From positions 110,546,259 through 110,610,258 of the forward strand of contig OZ005653.1 of assembly GCA_963930645.1 (NCBI GenBank): DNA of 64,000 nucleotides, in the 5' to 3' direction. The stretch comes from Salticus scenicus (lineage: Eukaryota; Arthropoda; Arachnida; Araneae; Salticidae). Below are positions 34,848 through 45,560 of the stretch, piece by piece. The notes under the pieces were generated by a model. That model worked only from the letters and a program-made list of their open reading frames with translations, was not told the DNA's origin and ran no database searches. Both the position numbers and the translations under genes were made by a program. Within the stretch, counting starts at the first letter, position 1, and every line of letters starts with the position of its first letter.

Positions 34848-35471
34848 TGTTGCGTACTTTGGGTTCCGTAAGTTGTCCGAGAATGAAAGGCGAAACTTCC
34901 AATAATTCAGTGATGTATTCACAGAAAGTTCCAGAAAAATACAGGTCTATAAACCAAGTATCAGCTTCAATTCAACCAGTAAACATAGCTTAAACTACAG
35001 CCGTTAACAGCAAAACAACATTAGAAACTGTTTAGCAATAACACATAAAGAAAGTCTTATCCAAAAAGGCTCAAAGCAAAGCAAGAATTTGACGAAACTG
35101 ACACAGATCAAACACTGACCGCCTTGGCGAAAAAATGCTCCTTTTATACTTTTCTATCGAACACAGACTGTTCTGGAAAATTCTCGTATCTAATAATGAG
35201 ATTAGAGCTTCAATATTTGGTATATCCCTAATAAGGATTTTCTCGCCAATGTCGGCAACAAAATCGCCAAGAAGGGAAACAGTCGCCAAATTTGGCGCCA
35301 AATCCATTTCTTCCCTTATTGGAGCTTTTTTAAGAGTTTTTAAGGGAAAATTAGGCTATTTTAACGCTAAAACGACTAGAAATGCACAAAGTTAGCATTT
35401 TATAAACTTTACTAAACCTCTTTGAAAGCATTTATACAAAAATAAATGCAATTATTTACAATTCCGTAACA
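34848..35471. mobile_element. Probable solo LTR
   Basis: This 624-bp block starts TGTTGCG and ends CGTAACA, short inverted ends with the TG...CA form of LTRs. It contains a TATA-like CTTTTATACTTTT (about 35142) and AT-rich 3' part with AATAAATGCAA. It is GC-richer than its flanks. I see no clear 5-bp target duplication (CATAT on the left, CTTTA on the right), so it is not proven. Confidence 0.4.
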
Positions 35472-36547
35472 CTTTATAGGATATACAAATAGAGATACAG
35501 CTGGGGGTTGAGGGGGGCGGAAGCCCCCTCAGGAATGTATCTGATTATGGTAACAAGTCGATCGAATCAATATATACGATTATATACTAAGGAATATATA
35601 AAAATGACCTATTGAATAATGTCTGATGTAAATAGGACGTTGAGGCTCCTGATCTGCAGATCCACTAGTTAATTGATTAAAGGAAAAAAAGTTATTGACC
35701 GTAGCACAGTGCAGTTTTCACTAAAGTGCACAGAAAGACATAGGATTTTTTTAGGTAACAAAAGATTTATTACCAATTTAGTTTACATTTTCTTCATTAG
35801 GTGGCGTTTCAATTGCAAAATAAGTTTTTTACAGTGGTGCAGTATATTCAATAACGTGACTAAAGATTATGAATGCTCAGTGTTACGATCGTCATTCATT
35901 AAAATTATCATCAGACATTGCGCATTGGAAATTCTCAAAAAAAAAAAAAAAATGCCTCAGCATTTGTAATATTGCGTTATTTGATGTGGTGGATATGTTA
36001 AAATGTGAGAGGAAACTGTGAATACAGCTCAATATGTTAGTGAAAAAAAACTATTTTTTTTTATTTATTTATTGCTGATGTACATAAAAAATAAAAAAAA
36101 TCCCATATATTTTTCTACACATTTCTGTGGAAAACGCATAAAGTTATAGTACTTTTTGAATAATATGTTTTTAATTATTTTCTGTGACTTTTGGATCACC
36201 CAATATTTTGTAATATATTTTCATTTTACATGTATAAGAGCGATACGAACTATTTAAAATGTCTTTATTACAATGTTACACCTGACTGAATACACACGTT
36301 ATTTAAAATCGAAAAAAAAAAAAAAAAAAAGAAAAAAAGATTTTAGTTTACATAGTGATTTTTATTTTAATAAAAAGTGCCTTATTTAATTTTAGAAACA
36401 CAAAATAGCTTCTTAAAATATCATTAAAATGAAATATTTTTCTTATAAGCGAAATGAAAGAGAGATCTTGCAAAATCTACTTTTTTTTAAAGATTTTTTT
36501 CTTTTTCTTATTTTATTTATTTGTTTATTTTCATTTATTTTCTTCTT

Positions 36548-36590
<43 letters not shown>

Positions 36591-37128
36591 TGGTTATGAA
36601 TGAGCTCCGGTTAAGTTTAAATTGTGCGCGTTATGGTACAGTTAAATTTTTAAAGTATCATAAAGGGTATGTAAGACGATAAACCTATATAATTTTTAAC
36701 ATTTTCGTAGGTTTTTCTAACGTTTAATATATTTTTCATTTAATGGTATGAATTGCTTATCTAAGCGATTTCTTCTCTTAAAAATTGTCCTGACACAGGC
36801 GGTTTCGTGTATAAAATTAAAAGAATATAAAAACGTATTGTTCAGCAAAAATTGTTCTTTGCAATTAATCTGTCCAGAAAGTTTCTACTATATATTACCG
36901 TTCCGATGATTATTTATTGAAGTTTTATTCTTTGACATTGGAAATACATAAAAGTTTCTTTCTTTCTTTCTTTCTTTTTTTTTTCTTTTTAAGAACAAAA
37001 TTTCTGTTAATATTGAGAAAATTATCAGAATTAAAAATTTATTTAGAAAATACATTACATTATTAATAAAACACTGTTATTATTATTATTATGCTTTTCT
37101 TAACAATTCCATAGTTGTCAATTCTTCC

Positions 37129-37168
<40 letters not shown>

Positions 37169-37712
37169 TGCTACTATAGTATAGTTATATTCGTCTAGTG
37201 TTGTTGCAGAATTTTAATCTTTTTTTAGGTTAGAGAAAAAAATAATTTTTAAAAGTAGTGGTGTGGGGGAAAAAATAAAAATAAATTAATAAATAAAAAT
37301 GCTATACAGTTCAGAAGCAGAAGAGAATATATCCGACAACTTCCATTCGGAGGTATATGATTGTTTGTAATATATTTTCTAAATTTAAATGATGATCAGA
37401 AATTAACACATTATCGTTACATGTAAAGTGAGTTATTTAACATAAAATTAAAAGTATCATTTACGTTACGTTTTATTTATACATGTTGCATCTATTAATA
37501 CACATTTTGTTCATAAAAAAATCAATCTTAATTTAAAAAGAAAACAGTTTTAATATTAATTGAAAAAAAAAATCCAATATAGCTTTATACATTCTTAATG
37601 CATAAGTGTTATGACTGTTATGCCCATGTATATTACGCCCTGTATTTTTTAAAGTAGTAGGTTGGAGGGAAATTTATATATATATATATATATATATACA
37701 TACATACATATA
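35472..37712. other. AT-rich stretch with one dispersed repeat
   Basis: Holds a GC-rich motif TTGAGGGGGGCGGAAGCCCC (around 35511) like those in the ~1-kb elements, (AT)n at 36551-36587, the dispersed repeat at 36735-36965, TTTC repeats at 36957-36977 and a T-run at 37131-37165. A 98-residue ORF (35673-35969) has no recognisable domain and ends in poly-Lys. Confidence 0.4.
36735..36965 (+). repeat. Dispersed repeat, copy 2 (partner at 9.7 kb)
   Basis: Diverged copy of 9655-9900 in the same orientation, sharing AGAATATAAAAACGTA, TTGTTCAGCAAAAATTG and CTGTCCAGAAA. It ends at a pyrimidine tract as the other copy does. Confidence 0.55.
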
Positions 37713-38426
37713 AAATGAGCGTTCAAAAAGTAAGTTACACTTATTCCTCCACAGATGGCAACATTGCGAAACAAGACCGAAGCTTGCGCAGACGATAGTG
37801 CAGTTCCACGGCTTTCAACGGTAGCAATTTCATTCGGATAATGACAACCGTTGGTGCGTAGTACGAGAAGGAAATGGCGCGTCAACTGGAAACTTACTCC
37901 AACGGCCAAGTACGCAAAACGCTTCACAAGTACATAGATTCGTCGTGAAATATCGATAGTATATGGACCACACGCAATGCCACGTCCAGCCATCGTGAAA
38001 TGGTGCCAGCAGTTTGAATATGGTGGCACACAAGTGTGCTCACTATTGCTGGCCTTACTCCCCTTTCTGCATCGGTTAAGTCTGTGCGAGTCTGTGCCTC
38101 AAACTGCTGACTCCATTTCACGATGGCTGGACGTGACATTGCGTGTGGTCCATATACTGTCGATATTTCACGATGAATCTCTGTACTCGTGAAGCGTTTT
38201 GCCCACAAAAAACGTTCTGTCACACGTTCTTCAACGTTGGAATAAGTTTCCGATTGATGCGCCATTTCCATCCCGTAATACGCACCAACGGTTGCCACTA
38301 TCCGAATGAAATTGCTACCGTTGGAAGCCGTGGAACAGAACTGTTTTCTGCGCAAGCTTCGGTCTTGTTTCGCAACGTTGTCATCCGTGGAGGAACAAGT
38401 GTAACTTACTTTTTTAATGTTCCTCG
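37713..38426. mobile_element. Fold-back mariner fragment
   Basis: The ends are inverted (AAAAGTAAGTTACACTTATT on the left, mirrored at 38393-38415), flanked by TA at 37711-37712 and 38427-38428. Both arms encode the same mariner N-terminus pointing inwards: on the minus strand from 38271 (EMAHQSETYSN, then EIHREISTVYGPHAMSRP AIVKW), and on the plus strand around 37870-38020 (REISIVYGPHAMPRP AIVKW). The element is thus two head-to-head copies of a mariner 5' part with no catalytic domain. Longer ORFs across it are shadows of this arrangement. Confidence 0.75.
38046..38271 (-). pseudogene. Mariner transposase N-terminal HTH remnant
   Basis: About 75 residues with the mariner first HTH pattern (FLWAKRFTSTEIHREISTVYG) followed by SRPAIVKWSQQFE and a linker ending in DAERGVRP. 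The expected second HTH and DD34D catalytic domain are absent. The reading frame continues upstream and downstream into unrelated sequence, so no functional product is expected. Confidence 0.7.
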
Positions 38427-38564
38427 TATATATATATTTTTCGAATAAAATCCCTAAATTCAAATATAATTTTTTAAAATACTTACATGTATTTACTCTT
38501 TGACACATATTTTCTTGAAGTTTAGAGACGAATTTAAGATTAAATTTCCGACTAACATTTAAAA

Positions 38565-38642
38565 GAAGGAAAGAAAGAAAAATATGATAAATTACTATAC
38601 ATGAAAGAAAGAAAGAAAAATATAATAAATTACTATACATGA
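38565..38642 (+). repeat. Short tandem duplication (~37 bp)
   Basis: GAAAGAAAGAAAAATATGAT followed by AAATTACTATACAT occurs twice in succession with one substitution. Confidence 0.8.
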
Positions 38643-39169
38643 AAAAAAAAAAATAATAATAATATCATTGTTATACTTTTGTAAATACGCATTATTAAAA
38701 AAATTGTGTTAAAAAAAAAAAAATGTCTCACATGTTATCGATGTCCTTTGGAAATACGCTAAGTTAAATCATGAAACGAAATTTATAGAAATTGGAAAAC
38801 TGAATCAACATTTGTTCAATCATTACATTTCAGATTTCGATATTTCTGTGTGATCTACCTTAAAACTTTAAACTGTACCATTAATTGAATTTTAGATTTT
38901 AAAGCTATTTTGTATAGGGTAACTCTACCAGTAGTAAATACGTTACACACAGATATTTAGAAACCATATTGGGTGCTTTGTTTAATTTTCGAAGTACGAG
39001 ATGTAACTAGCTATTTCAAGTTTTAATTAGCTTATTCCGCATATGATTTTAATGCGAATGACGACAAATGAGTCAATTTTATATATTAGGTCTTTGCATA
39101 AATTCTTGCGGTTTTTATTGCTTCATTTCATAAAAATACATCAAATCAAATGACAAATTTTAATCAAAA

Positions 39170-41564
39170 CTAGCGAGCTTCGCCCGCTAGCGGGTCAGTA
39201 TTTTCAAATGAATCACTATAATTAATGAATCACTAACAGTAACTTTTAGTCTTAAGAAAAGAAATTAAAAAAAAATCATTTCTGATCGGGTAAAATGTCG
39301 TCCCGTGTCCCCACTGCCTTCGGCAGCGCAGTCCCGTGCGCGCTGCGCGTGCACAAGTTAAAGGATACACGCGCTGCGCGCGCGTATTCCTTCCCTGACC
39401 CTTCGTGCCCCCCCCCCAAAAAAAAATTATTTCTGATCGGGTAAAAACTCACACCGGGTCCCCATTGCCTTCGGCAGCGCAGACCCATGCGCGCTGCGCG
39501 CGCACTTGTGAAGGTATACGCGCGCTGCGCGCAAATGTTCCTTCTCAAATTAAATTTTTATTCTTAAGAAAAGAAAAAAAAAATCATTTTTCATGGGGTA
39601 CAAAGTCGGCCCGGGTCCCCACTGCCTTCGGCAGCGCAGTTCCGTGCGCGCTGCGCGCGCACAAATTAAAGGATTCACGCGCTGCACGCCCGAATTCCTT
39701 CCCTGACACTTCGTGCCCCCTAAAAAAAATCATGTCTGATCGGGTAAAAAATCACACCGGGTCCCCACTGCCTTTGGCAGCGCAGACCCATGCGCGCTGC
39801 GCGCGAACGTATTCCTTCTCAAATCAAATTTTTATTCTTAAGAAAAGAAAATTTAAAAAATTATTTCTCATCGGTTAAAAAGTCGGACCGGGTCCCCACA
39901 GCCTTCGGCAGCGCAGTCCCGTGCGCGCTGCGCGCGCACAAGTTAGGGGATACGCGCGCGGTGCACGCCTATTTCTTCCCCAATATTTCAGCCCATTCTA
40001 ATTAACCTGCGTATACCAATTTTGAACGGTCTTACTCAATTAGCAGAGATGCAAAAGAACACCTAATCAGGGCGCCTCAAAACGTGTAAATCTGTTGAAA
40101 ACTTTCGATAATATAAAAGAACTTTAAAATATCTTTCGAATGATGTATTAAAAATTGTTTAATCATGATTAGAAATTGAAATATTGCAATTTGAAAATAT
40201 TTCAGCGCCATATGGCGGTAGAAATTTCTGTATTCCACTGTTCGATTCCAAATCAACAAAGCTTTCTAATGATGTATTACTTATGAAATTATTTTAATTA
40301 GTAGTTGAGATACAAAAGAAAACTGATTCAGGAGACCTCAAAACGTGTAAATCTGGTGAAATCTTGAATTCCATTTTCGATAATGTAAAAGTACTTTAAA
40401 ATGTGTATCGAATGACGCATTAAAAAAAATTTAATCATGATTAGAAATCGAAATATTGTAATTTAAAAATATTACAGCGCCATCTGGCGGTAGAAATTTC
40501 TGGAATCTACTGTTCGATTCCAACTCAACAAAGCTTTCAAATGATGTATTACTTATGAAATTTTTTTAATTAGTAACTGAGACAAAAGAGAAACCCATTC
40601 AGGACACCTCAAAACGTTTAAATCAGGAGAAATGTTGAAATATCGAATTTCTGTAATTTACTATTCAATTCCAAATTAACAAAGCTTTCAAATGATGTAT
40701 TACTTATGAAATTATTTTAATTAGCAGCTGAGATACAAAAGAAAACCCATTCAAGAAACCTCAAAACGTGTAAATCAGGATAAATCTCTAATTCCACTTT
40801 CGACACTTTAATTAGTAGCTGATATACAAAAGATAACCCATTCAGGAGACCTCAAAATTGTAAATAAGCTGAAATCTCGAATTCCACTATTGCGATGCAA
40901 AAGAAAACCTAATCAGGAGACCTCAAAACGTGTAAATCGGGTGAAATCTCGAATTCCCCTTTCGATAATGTAACCGTATTTTAAAATGTGTATACAATGA
41001 CATATTAAAAAAAAAAAAAAATTAAACATAATTAGATTTTTAAATATTGAAATTTTAAATTATTACAGCGCCATGAGACCTCAAAACGTGTAAGTCAGGT
41101 GAAATTTCGAATTCCATTATCTACGGTAGTCGGTTAATGGAAGTAAATAGAAAAAGAAATATTTTTACCCTAAGTGTATTTCTGTCGTTTTGAAACTGGT
41201 ATCCTCTTTCGACAGATAAAATGTCAGGCGTGTAAAGATAAAATTTAATTTGTAATTAAAATGTAAATCTTTTGTTTATTGACCAAAATCGATGAAATTT
41301 TAACTGCAAGTTTGTTTTGTGGTGTTAAGATTGTATACTAATTGAAATGTGCGAATTTTGAAAAATTGAAGAAAATAGAAAATTGCAATTTTTAATCCCA
41401 GTACAAAAACACGTGACGTCATTAAACACCAGATGTTTGGAAAGATCGTCTGCCAAGTTAAAATGCTTGTGATTTGTTGCCACCATTTTTTTAAGTTTAG
41501 TTAATTTAAAAAAATCTAATTGTCCGATCGATAAGCCGTTTACACCATCGGATTGAGAAAAATA
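39170..41564 (-). mobile_element. Outer non-autonomous Helitron, 5' part displaced
   Basis: On the minus strand the 3' end at 39170 is a hairpin (AGCGGGC GAA GCTCGCT) directly followed by CTAG with the final G of the hairpin strand shared, then T. Next to it are GC-rich subrepeats (39290-39990) with TGCCTTCGGCAGCG and GCGCGCTGCGCGCGCA palindromes, then ~240-bp AT-rich subrepeats with CTCAAAACGTGTAAAT and ACAGCGCCATCTGGCGG (40050-41130). Sequence matching the 5' region is cut at 41564 (ATCGGATTGAGAAAAA) by the next Helitron. Of the rest only a 19-bp terminus seems to survive at 60196-60214. ORFs in the GC-rich subrepeats on either strand are not genes. Confidence 0.75.
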
Positions 41565-42433
41565 CTAGCGGGCATCGCCCGCCAGCGGGTCAGTATTTTT
41601 AAATGAATCACTATAATTAATGAATCACTAACAGTAACTTTTAGTGTTAAGAAAAGAAATAAAAAAAAAAAAAATCATTTGTGATTGGGTAAAAAGTCGG
41701 CCCGGGTCCTCACTGCCTTCGGCAGCGCAGTCCCGTGCGCGCTGCGCGCGCACAACTTGAGAGATACACGCGCTGCGCGCGCGTATTCCTTCATTGACCC
41801 TACGTGCCCCCTAAAAAAAATCATTTCTGATCGGGTGAAAACTCGCACCGGGTCCCCACTGCCTTCAGCAGCGCAGTCCCGTGCGCGCTGCGCGCGCACA
41901 ACTTAACGAATACTGTTGTAAAATTTATACCCTTTCCGTGTTGATTCTCAAATTTAAATTTAAATTCATTCACTACTTAAATATAATTTAAATTCACTTT
42001 ATAACCTTTAAAATTTAAGTTATTAATTAAATGAATTATAGCGTTTAGTGCTATTTTCTCTTTTGATACTGCCATTTGAGTTAAAGATATATTAAAATTA
42101 AAAAAAAAAAACTTAATGATAATTACTTTTAGTTAAAAATTATATTCCTTATTGATATATTTATGTTTAAGTCTTTTGAAATAACTTTAATTACTTACCT
42201 CATATTTAAAAGCATATTTTATTAAAATTAACTTAAAGAAAAATATGTTTAAATCCTTTTACGGATTGTTCATTTCGCTACTTAGCGAGGAGATGTAATA
42301 TTTTTTCAACTGCAGAGTCTCTTTGCTAAGCCCATAGATGGCGGCTGACTCGCAGCGTCGTGTTGCTATAGTTATGGGAGGCGTTCCTATTCTACAGCAT
42401 CTAGTAGATGTTACTTTGAATCCGTTTCGTGAC

Positions 42434-42441
42434 TATAAAAA
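42434..42441 (+). promoter_or_regulatory. TATA box of the copia LTR promoter
   Basis: TATAAAAA lies in CGTGACTATAAAAAGGAGG, preceding the CAGTCTCTTAAGCTCTGAAG region that should form the transcript start. The same element is present in the 3' LTR near 48207. Confidence 0.65.
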
Positions 42442-42736
42442 GGAGGTAGGAAATATGTAATCAGTCTCTTAAGCTCTGAAGCCTTTAATCTTTTAAGCTT
42501 TTATGTTTTTTCAGTTTAGCTCAAAGTCATGAGCTGGTATTTCGATATAATTATAAACTGTTTAGTTTTCTTATGATTGTAAATTACGTTTTTTGTGACT
42601 TGTTCGTTTAGTGAAAAGTAGCTTTCTATTTGAACTCAGTATGGCAGTATGTTTAAGGGTATTTAACCTCTCGTCAGCAACCTTTCTAAAATTGTTTCAG
42701 CTGATTTAATGTTATTCATCATTTTGTTTCAACTTT

Positions 42737-42742
42737 AATAAA
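42737..42742 (+). terminator. Poly(A) signal in the copia LTR
   Basis: AATAAA lies about 300 bp after the TATA box. The copy in the 3' LTR (48510-48515) would direct polyadenylation of the genomic transcript. Confidence 0.55.
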
Positions 42743-42886
42743 CTGGTTTAATCGAACTTTTGTCTTCAATGAATGCCACATATATTTATCTTCTTTATAG
42801 CTTTTTAGAGCTGAGCAACTATCATTTCACTGCACTGCTAACTCTGCTAACTTGATATATGTGGAAATTGTTTTTTTCACAATAAG

Positions 42887-42900
42887 CGGTTATGGGCGAT
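42887..42900 (+). other. Primer binding site, mutated
   Basis: GGTTATGGGC begins two bases after the LTR. It is complementary to the anticodon-arm region of initiator tRNA-Met (GCCCAUAACC), the half-tRNA primer used by Drosophila copia. Copy 2 keeps the longer match GGTTATGGGCCCAGT (minus strand, 54809-54823). Copy 1 has lost CCA after GGGC and matches less well. Confidence 0.7.
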
Positions 42901-42982
42901 TTGGCTCGTTGTCAGCTCATAGCATTAAAATTTTGATAATAGTTTTTATGGCATTCTAAGTGTTTGAAGATAAGAAATTGAA

Positions 42983-45556
42983 ATGGCAGTAAGTTTAAAC
43001 CCCACGATTGAAAAATTACGGATGAATAATTATACTACGTGGGTCAAGGACATTAAATTTATTTTAATTGAAAGAAACTGCTGGAATATAATATGTAAAA
43101 AAGAAAAACTGCCTGTTGAAGATGCTGAGGCCGGAATAACTTCAAAACAAGTGGAGGATTTTAAATCTCGTAGTCGAGTTGCATTATCAACAATATATTT
43201 GAATACATCGCCTGAAGTCAGAAGCATTATTGAAAATTGTGATTGTGCTATTGATGCCTGGGAGACTTTGAAGAAGACCTTTATATCAGACTCTAGAGCT
43301 CATCATATGGGACTGTTTACAGAGTTCATTAATTGTAGAATGTCTGAGAATGAAACGGTGAATTCTTTTGTAACCCGGTTATCAAGAATACTGGACCAGC
43401 TGCGTGAAATTGGTCATGCTATGGAGGATGTGTACTGCTGTTTTCAGCTCTTGCAACACCTACCATCCAAGTTTGAATCTGCAGTGCAATATTTGTTGCG
43501 TTGGAAGAACGACCAGTTCAAGTTCCAGAATATTGTGTCCGAGTTAACAGCGGAGGAATCGCGTCTACAGATTCGTGAGGGTGATATTAAGAAAGATGCC
43601 AATAACAGTGTTCAGATACAGAACATCCAGCAAAAAGGTAAAAAGCCTTTAACTTGTTTTAAGTGTGGCCGTATTGGCCACTTTAAGAAAAACTGTTTTT
43701 TGAATAGTAATGTTAAATTTAAACCTAGAAATTTAAAGTATAACTCCAACGGTCGTGACAAATGCAAATCTCCCCCCTCCTACTACATAGCTCAAGCTAA
43801 CTTTAGTAATTTAAGTGATGATGACAGCTTTATTTTTGATACTGCTGCTTCAAATCATTTTCTAAGAAATTTAGATCTTTTTGAGCATTATACTCCTGTG
43901 GAGGGAGAGGAGCTTTTTGTCGCGATCGATGGTATTAGTTTTCCTATTACTGCTAAAGGAACTGTTAAGTTGGATTTTGGTAAAAATGTATTGTATTTAA
44001 AAGATGTGCTATATTCCCCGAAGTTACGGAAAAATTTAATATCAGGTCCTAAATTAGATGTGAACGGTGCCACATACACTGGCGGTAAGGGTCGAGTGTC
44101 GGTGTTCGGTAAAGATAAAAGACATATTTTTACTGCTAAAATTAAAGACGGTGTTTACTATTTATATCCTAATGTTTCTAAAGTTAAAAAGGGGAGTAAA
44201 GTGAATGGGGGGCACCCAGAAAATCCTTCAGCTTCTCTTGCAAAAGTTAATGAAATTGGGTATTGGCATGCTCGTTTTGGGCATGTAAGTCCTGATACTA
44301 TTGTAAATACTAGCAAGAAGAACGGGGTGAGGGGCCTTCCTAAACTTAAGTTTAAGAAATTTTTTTGTGAACCTTGTAGGATTAGTAAACAAAACCGTGT
44401 GTCTTTTAAATCATCCGATGTTCATGGCGTTAAATCACCGTTAGAGAAAGTATTTATGGACGTCTGGGGCCCAATTAAAGTAACTGGTAAAAATGGGGAA
44501 AGGTTCTTTTTGTCCATTATTGATGGATTTTCTAAAAGGGTTGCTGTTTATCCTTTAAAGGATAAGTCTCAGGTTTTTGGTGTATTCGAGAGACACATTG
44601 CACGGGCAGAACATAGTTTGAATAAAAAATTGAAAGCTATTCGTACGGATAATGGTTCCGAATTTGTAAATGACAATTTCAAATCATTTTGTAGTAAAAA
44701 TGGAGTTGTTCATGAGTTAACTAACACGTTCACACCTGAGCAAAATGGGTTAAGTGAGCGGTTTAATCAAACTTCTTTAAATTGTGTTAGAGCTATTATC
44801 ACGGATAGTGGTTTGCCTTTTTCTTTCTGGCCCGATGCAATGTTGTATTTCGCGTACACTTGGAACCGTTTAATCCATAGGGGACAAATTAAGACTCCTT
44901 TTGAGTTATATACTGGGTTTAAACCATCCGTAAGACACCTGAAGCCATTTGGATTAATTTCGTATGTAGGGATCCCAAAACAGCATAGAGACCATAAGCT
45001 TGAACCTAAGGCTAAAAAGGGAGTACTAATAGGTTATTCATTAAAGACTAAGGGGTATAAAATTTGGTTGGAGGATGAGGATAAAATAGTTGAAACTATA
45101 AACGTAACGTTCTCTGATCAGCTATTTAGTAAATGCAGTGGAGCGGTGATGGGCACCTCACTGGAGGAATTGGACTTACTTCCGGAAAGTCCAGTTGATT
45201 GTCAAGTTTCCGATCCTGTTGACATTGTTTTCGGAGGTGAGCCCGATGATTCTAGTGACGAGCCCGTCGATGAAACTCCTGTAGATAAATCTTCTCTTAA
45301 ACCTCTTTCTTCAATTACTTGGAATAGAAAACCCGTACCCAGAAAAATGAGTGACAGAGTTGACATCTTCTATTACCCGGACAACACTAAAACTAGATTG
45401 AGATCAATGAACGATGTCAAGCAATATTGTGATAAAAATAATTTAATTTTTGACTCTAATTTTATTGATTTCTCTAGTAGTAATAAGTTCGAGGGGGTAG
45501 TTGATCAGCAAAACTCGAATAACCCAACTTCAAGTTTAACTCATAAAAAATCATGA
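42983..45556 (+). CDS. Copia Gag-protease-integrase polyprotein
   Basis: 857 aa before a UGA. Residues 1-200 are the copia Gag region (NNYTTWVKDIKFILIE near the start, AWETLKKTF near 90). A CCHC zinc knuckle CFKCGRIGHFKKNC starts at Cys225 and binds RNA in the particle. The aspartic protease active site is FDTAASNHF with Asp286. The integrase zinc region has WHARFGH and FFCEPC. The catalytic core triad is D493 (MDVWGP), D556 (RTDNGSEF) and E592 (NGLSER), with 35 residues between the last two, as expected for DD35E integrase. The C-terminus ends with a GKPF-like/acidic tail and stops at SHKKS-UGA. The ATG follows the leader by about 100 bases and begins the conserved Gag. Copy 2 differs at about 27 of 857 residues. 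Confidence 0.97.
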   Translation: MAVSLNPTIEKLRMNNYTTWVKDIKFILIERNCWNIICKKEKLPVEDAEAGITSKQVEDFKSRSRVALSTIYLNTSPEVRSIIENCDCAIDAWETLKKTFISDSRAHHMGLFTEFINCRMSENETVNSFVTRLSRILDQLREIGHAMEDVYCCFQLLQHLPSKFESAVQYLLRWKNDQFKFQNIVSELTAEESRLQIREGDIKKDANNSVQIQNIQQKGKKPLTCFKCGRIGHFKKNCFLNSNVKFKPRNLKYNSNGRDKCKSPPSYYIAQANFSNLSDDDSFIFDTAASNHFLRNLDLFEHYTPVEGEELFVAIDGISFPITAKGTVKLDFGKNVLYLKDVLYSPKLRKNLISGPKLDVNGATYTGGKGRVSVFGKDKRHIFTAKIKDGVYYLYPNVSKVKKGSKVNGGHPENPSASLAKVNEIGYWHARFGHVSPDTIVNTSKKNGVRGLPKLKFKKFFCEPCRISKQNRVSFKSSDVHGVKSPLEKVFMDVWGPIKVTGKNGERFFLSIIDGFSKRVAVYPLKDKSQVFGVFERHIARAEHSLNKKLKAIRTDNGSEFVNDNFKSFCSKNGVVHELTNTFTPEQNGLSERFNQTSLNCVRAIITDSGLPFSFWPDAMLYFAYTWNRLIHRGQIKTPFELYTGFKPSVRHLKPFGLISYVGIPKQHRDHKLEPKAKKGVLIGYSLKTKGYKIWLEDEDKIVETINVTFSDQLFSKCSGAVMGTSLEELDLLPESPVDCQVSDPVDIVFGGEPDDSSDEPVDETPVDKSSLKPLSSITWNRKPVPRKMSDRVDIFYYPDNTKTRLRSMNDVKQYCDKNNLIFDSNFIDFSSSNKFEGVVDQQNSNNPTSSLTHKKS

Positions 45557-45560
45557 CTAG
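45554..45560 (+). promoter_or_regulatory. Probable stop-codon readthrough site (UGA CUAG)
   Basis: TGA at 45554-45556 is in the same frame as both flanking coding blocks and is followed by CTAG. UGA followed by CUA(G) is the established efficient readthrough context in several RNA viruses and animal genes. The first residues after it (VIPIPKTYNQAVKSSECIEW) are the normal start of the copia RT domain with no loss of frame. Copy 2 has the identical TCA TGA CTA GTT sequence at the matching place. No obvious downstream stem-loop was seen. Confidence 0.7.

Larger units (their letters stand above)
41914..42884 (+). repeat. Copia copy 1 5' LTR
   Basis: Starts TGTTGTAAAA and ends TCACAATA. The partner copy 2 ends ACAACA, so the last bases have mutated from the expected ACAACA. 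Contains a TATA box (TATAAAAA, 42434-42441) and a poly(A) signal AATAAA (42737-42742), which place the transcription start at roughly 42465 and define U3, R and U5. Confidence 0.95.

Noticed and set aside
35673..35969. 98-residue ORF
   Set aside because: No known motif and it ends in poly-Lys from an A-run.
39405..39878. 157-residue ORF and other ORFs in GC-rich Helitron subrepeats (39.3-40.0, 41.7, 48.6-49.0, 55.9-56.1, 58.0-59.1 kb, both strands)
   Set aside because: Same peptides recur with each repeat unit on both strands. GC-rich palindromes remove stop codons.
43030..43227. Minus-strand ORFs inside the copia genes (also 43888-44079, 46564-47067, 50640-50990, 54187-54405)
   Set aside because: Shadows of the conserved copia coding frames on the opposite strand.
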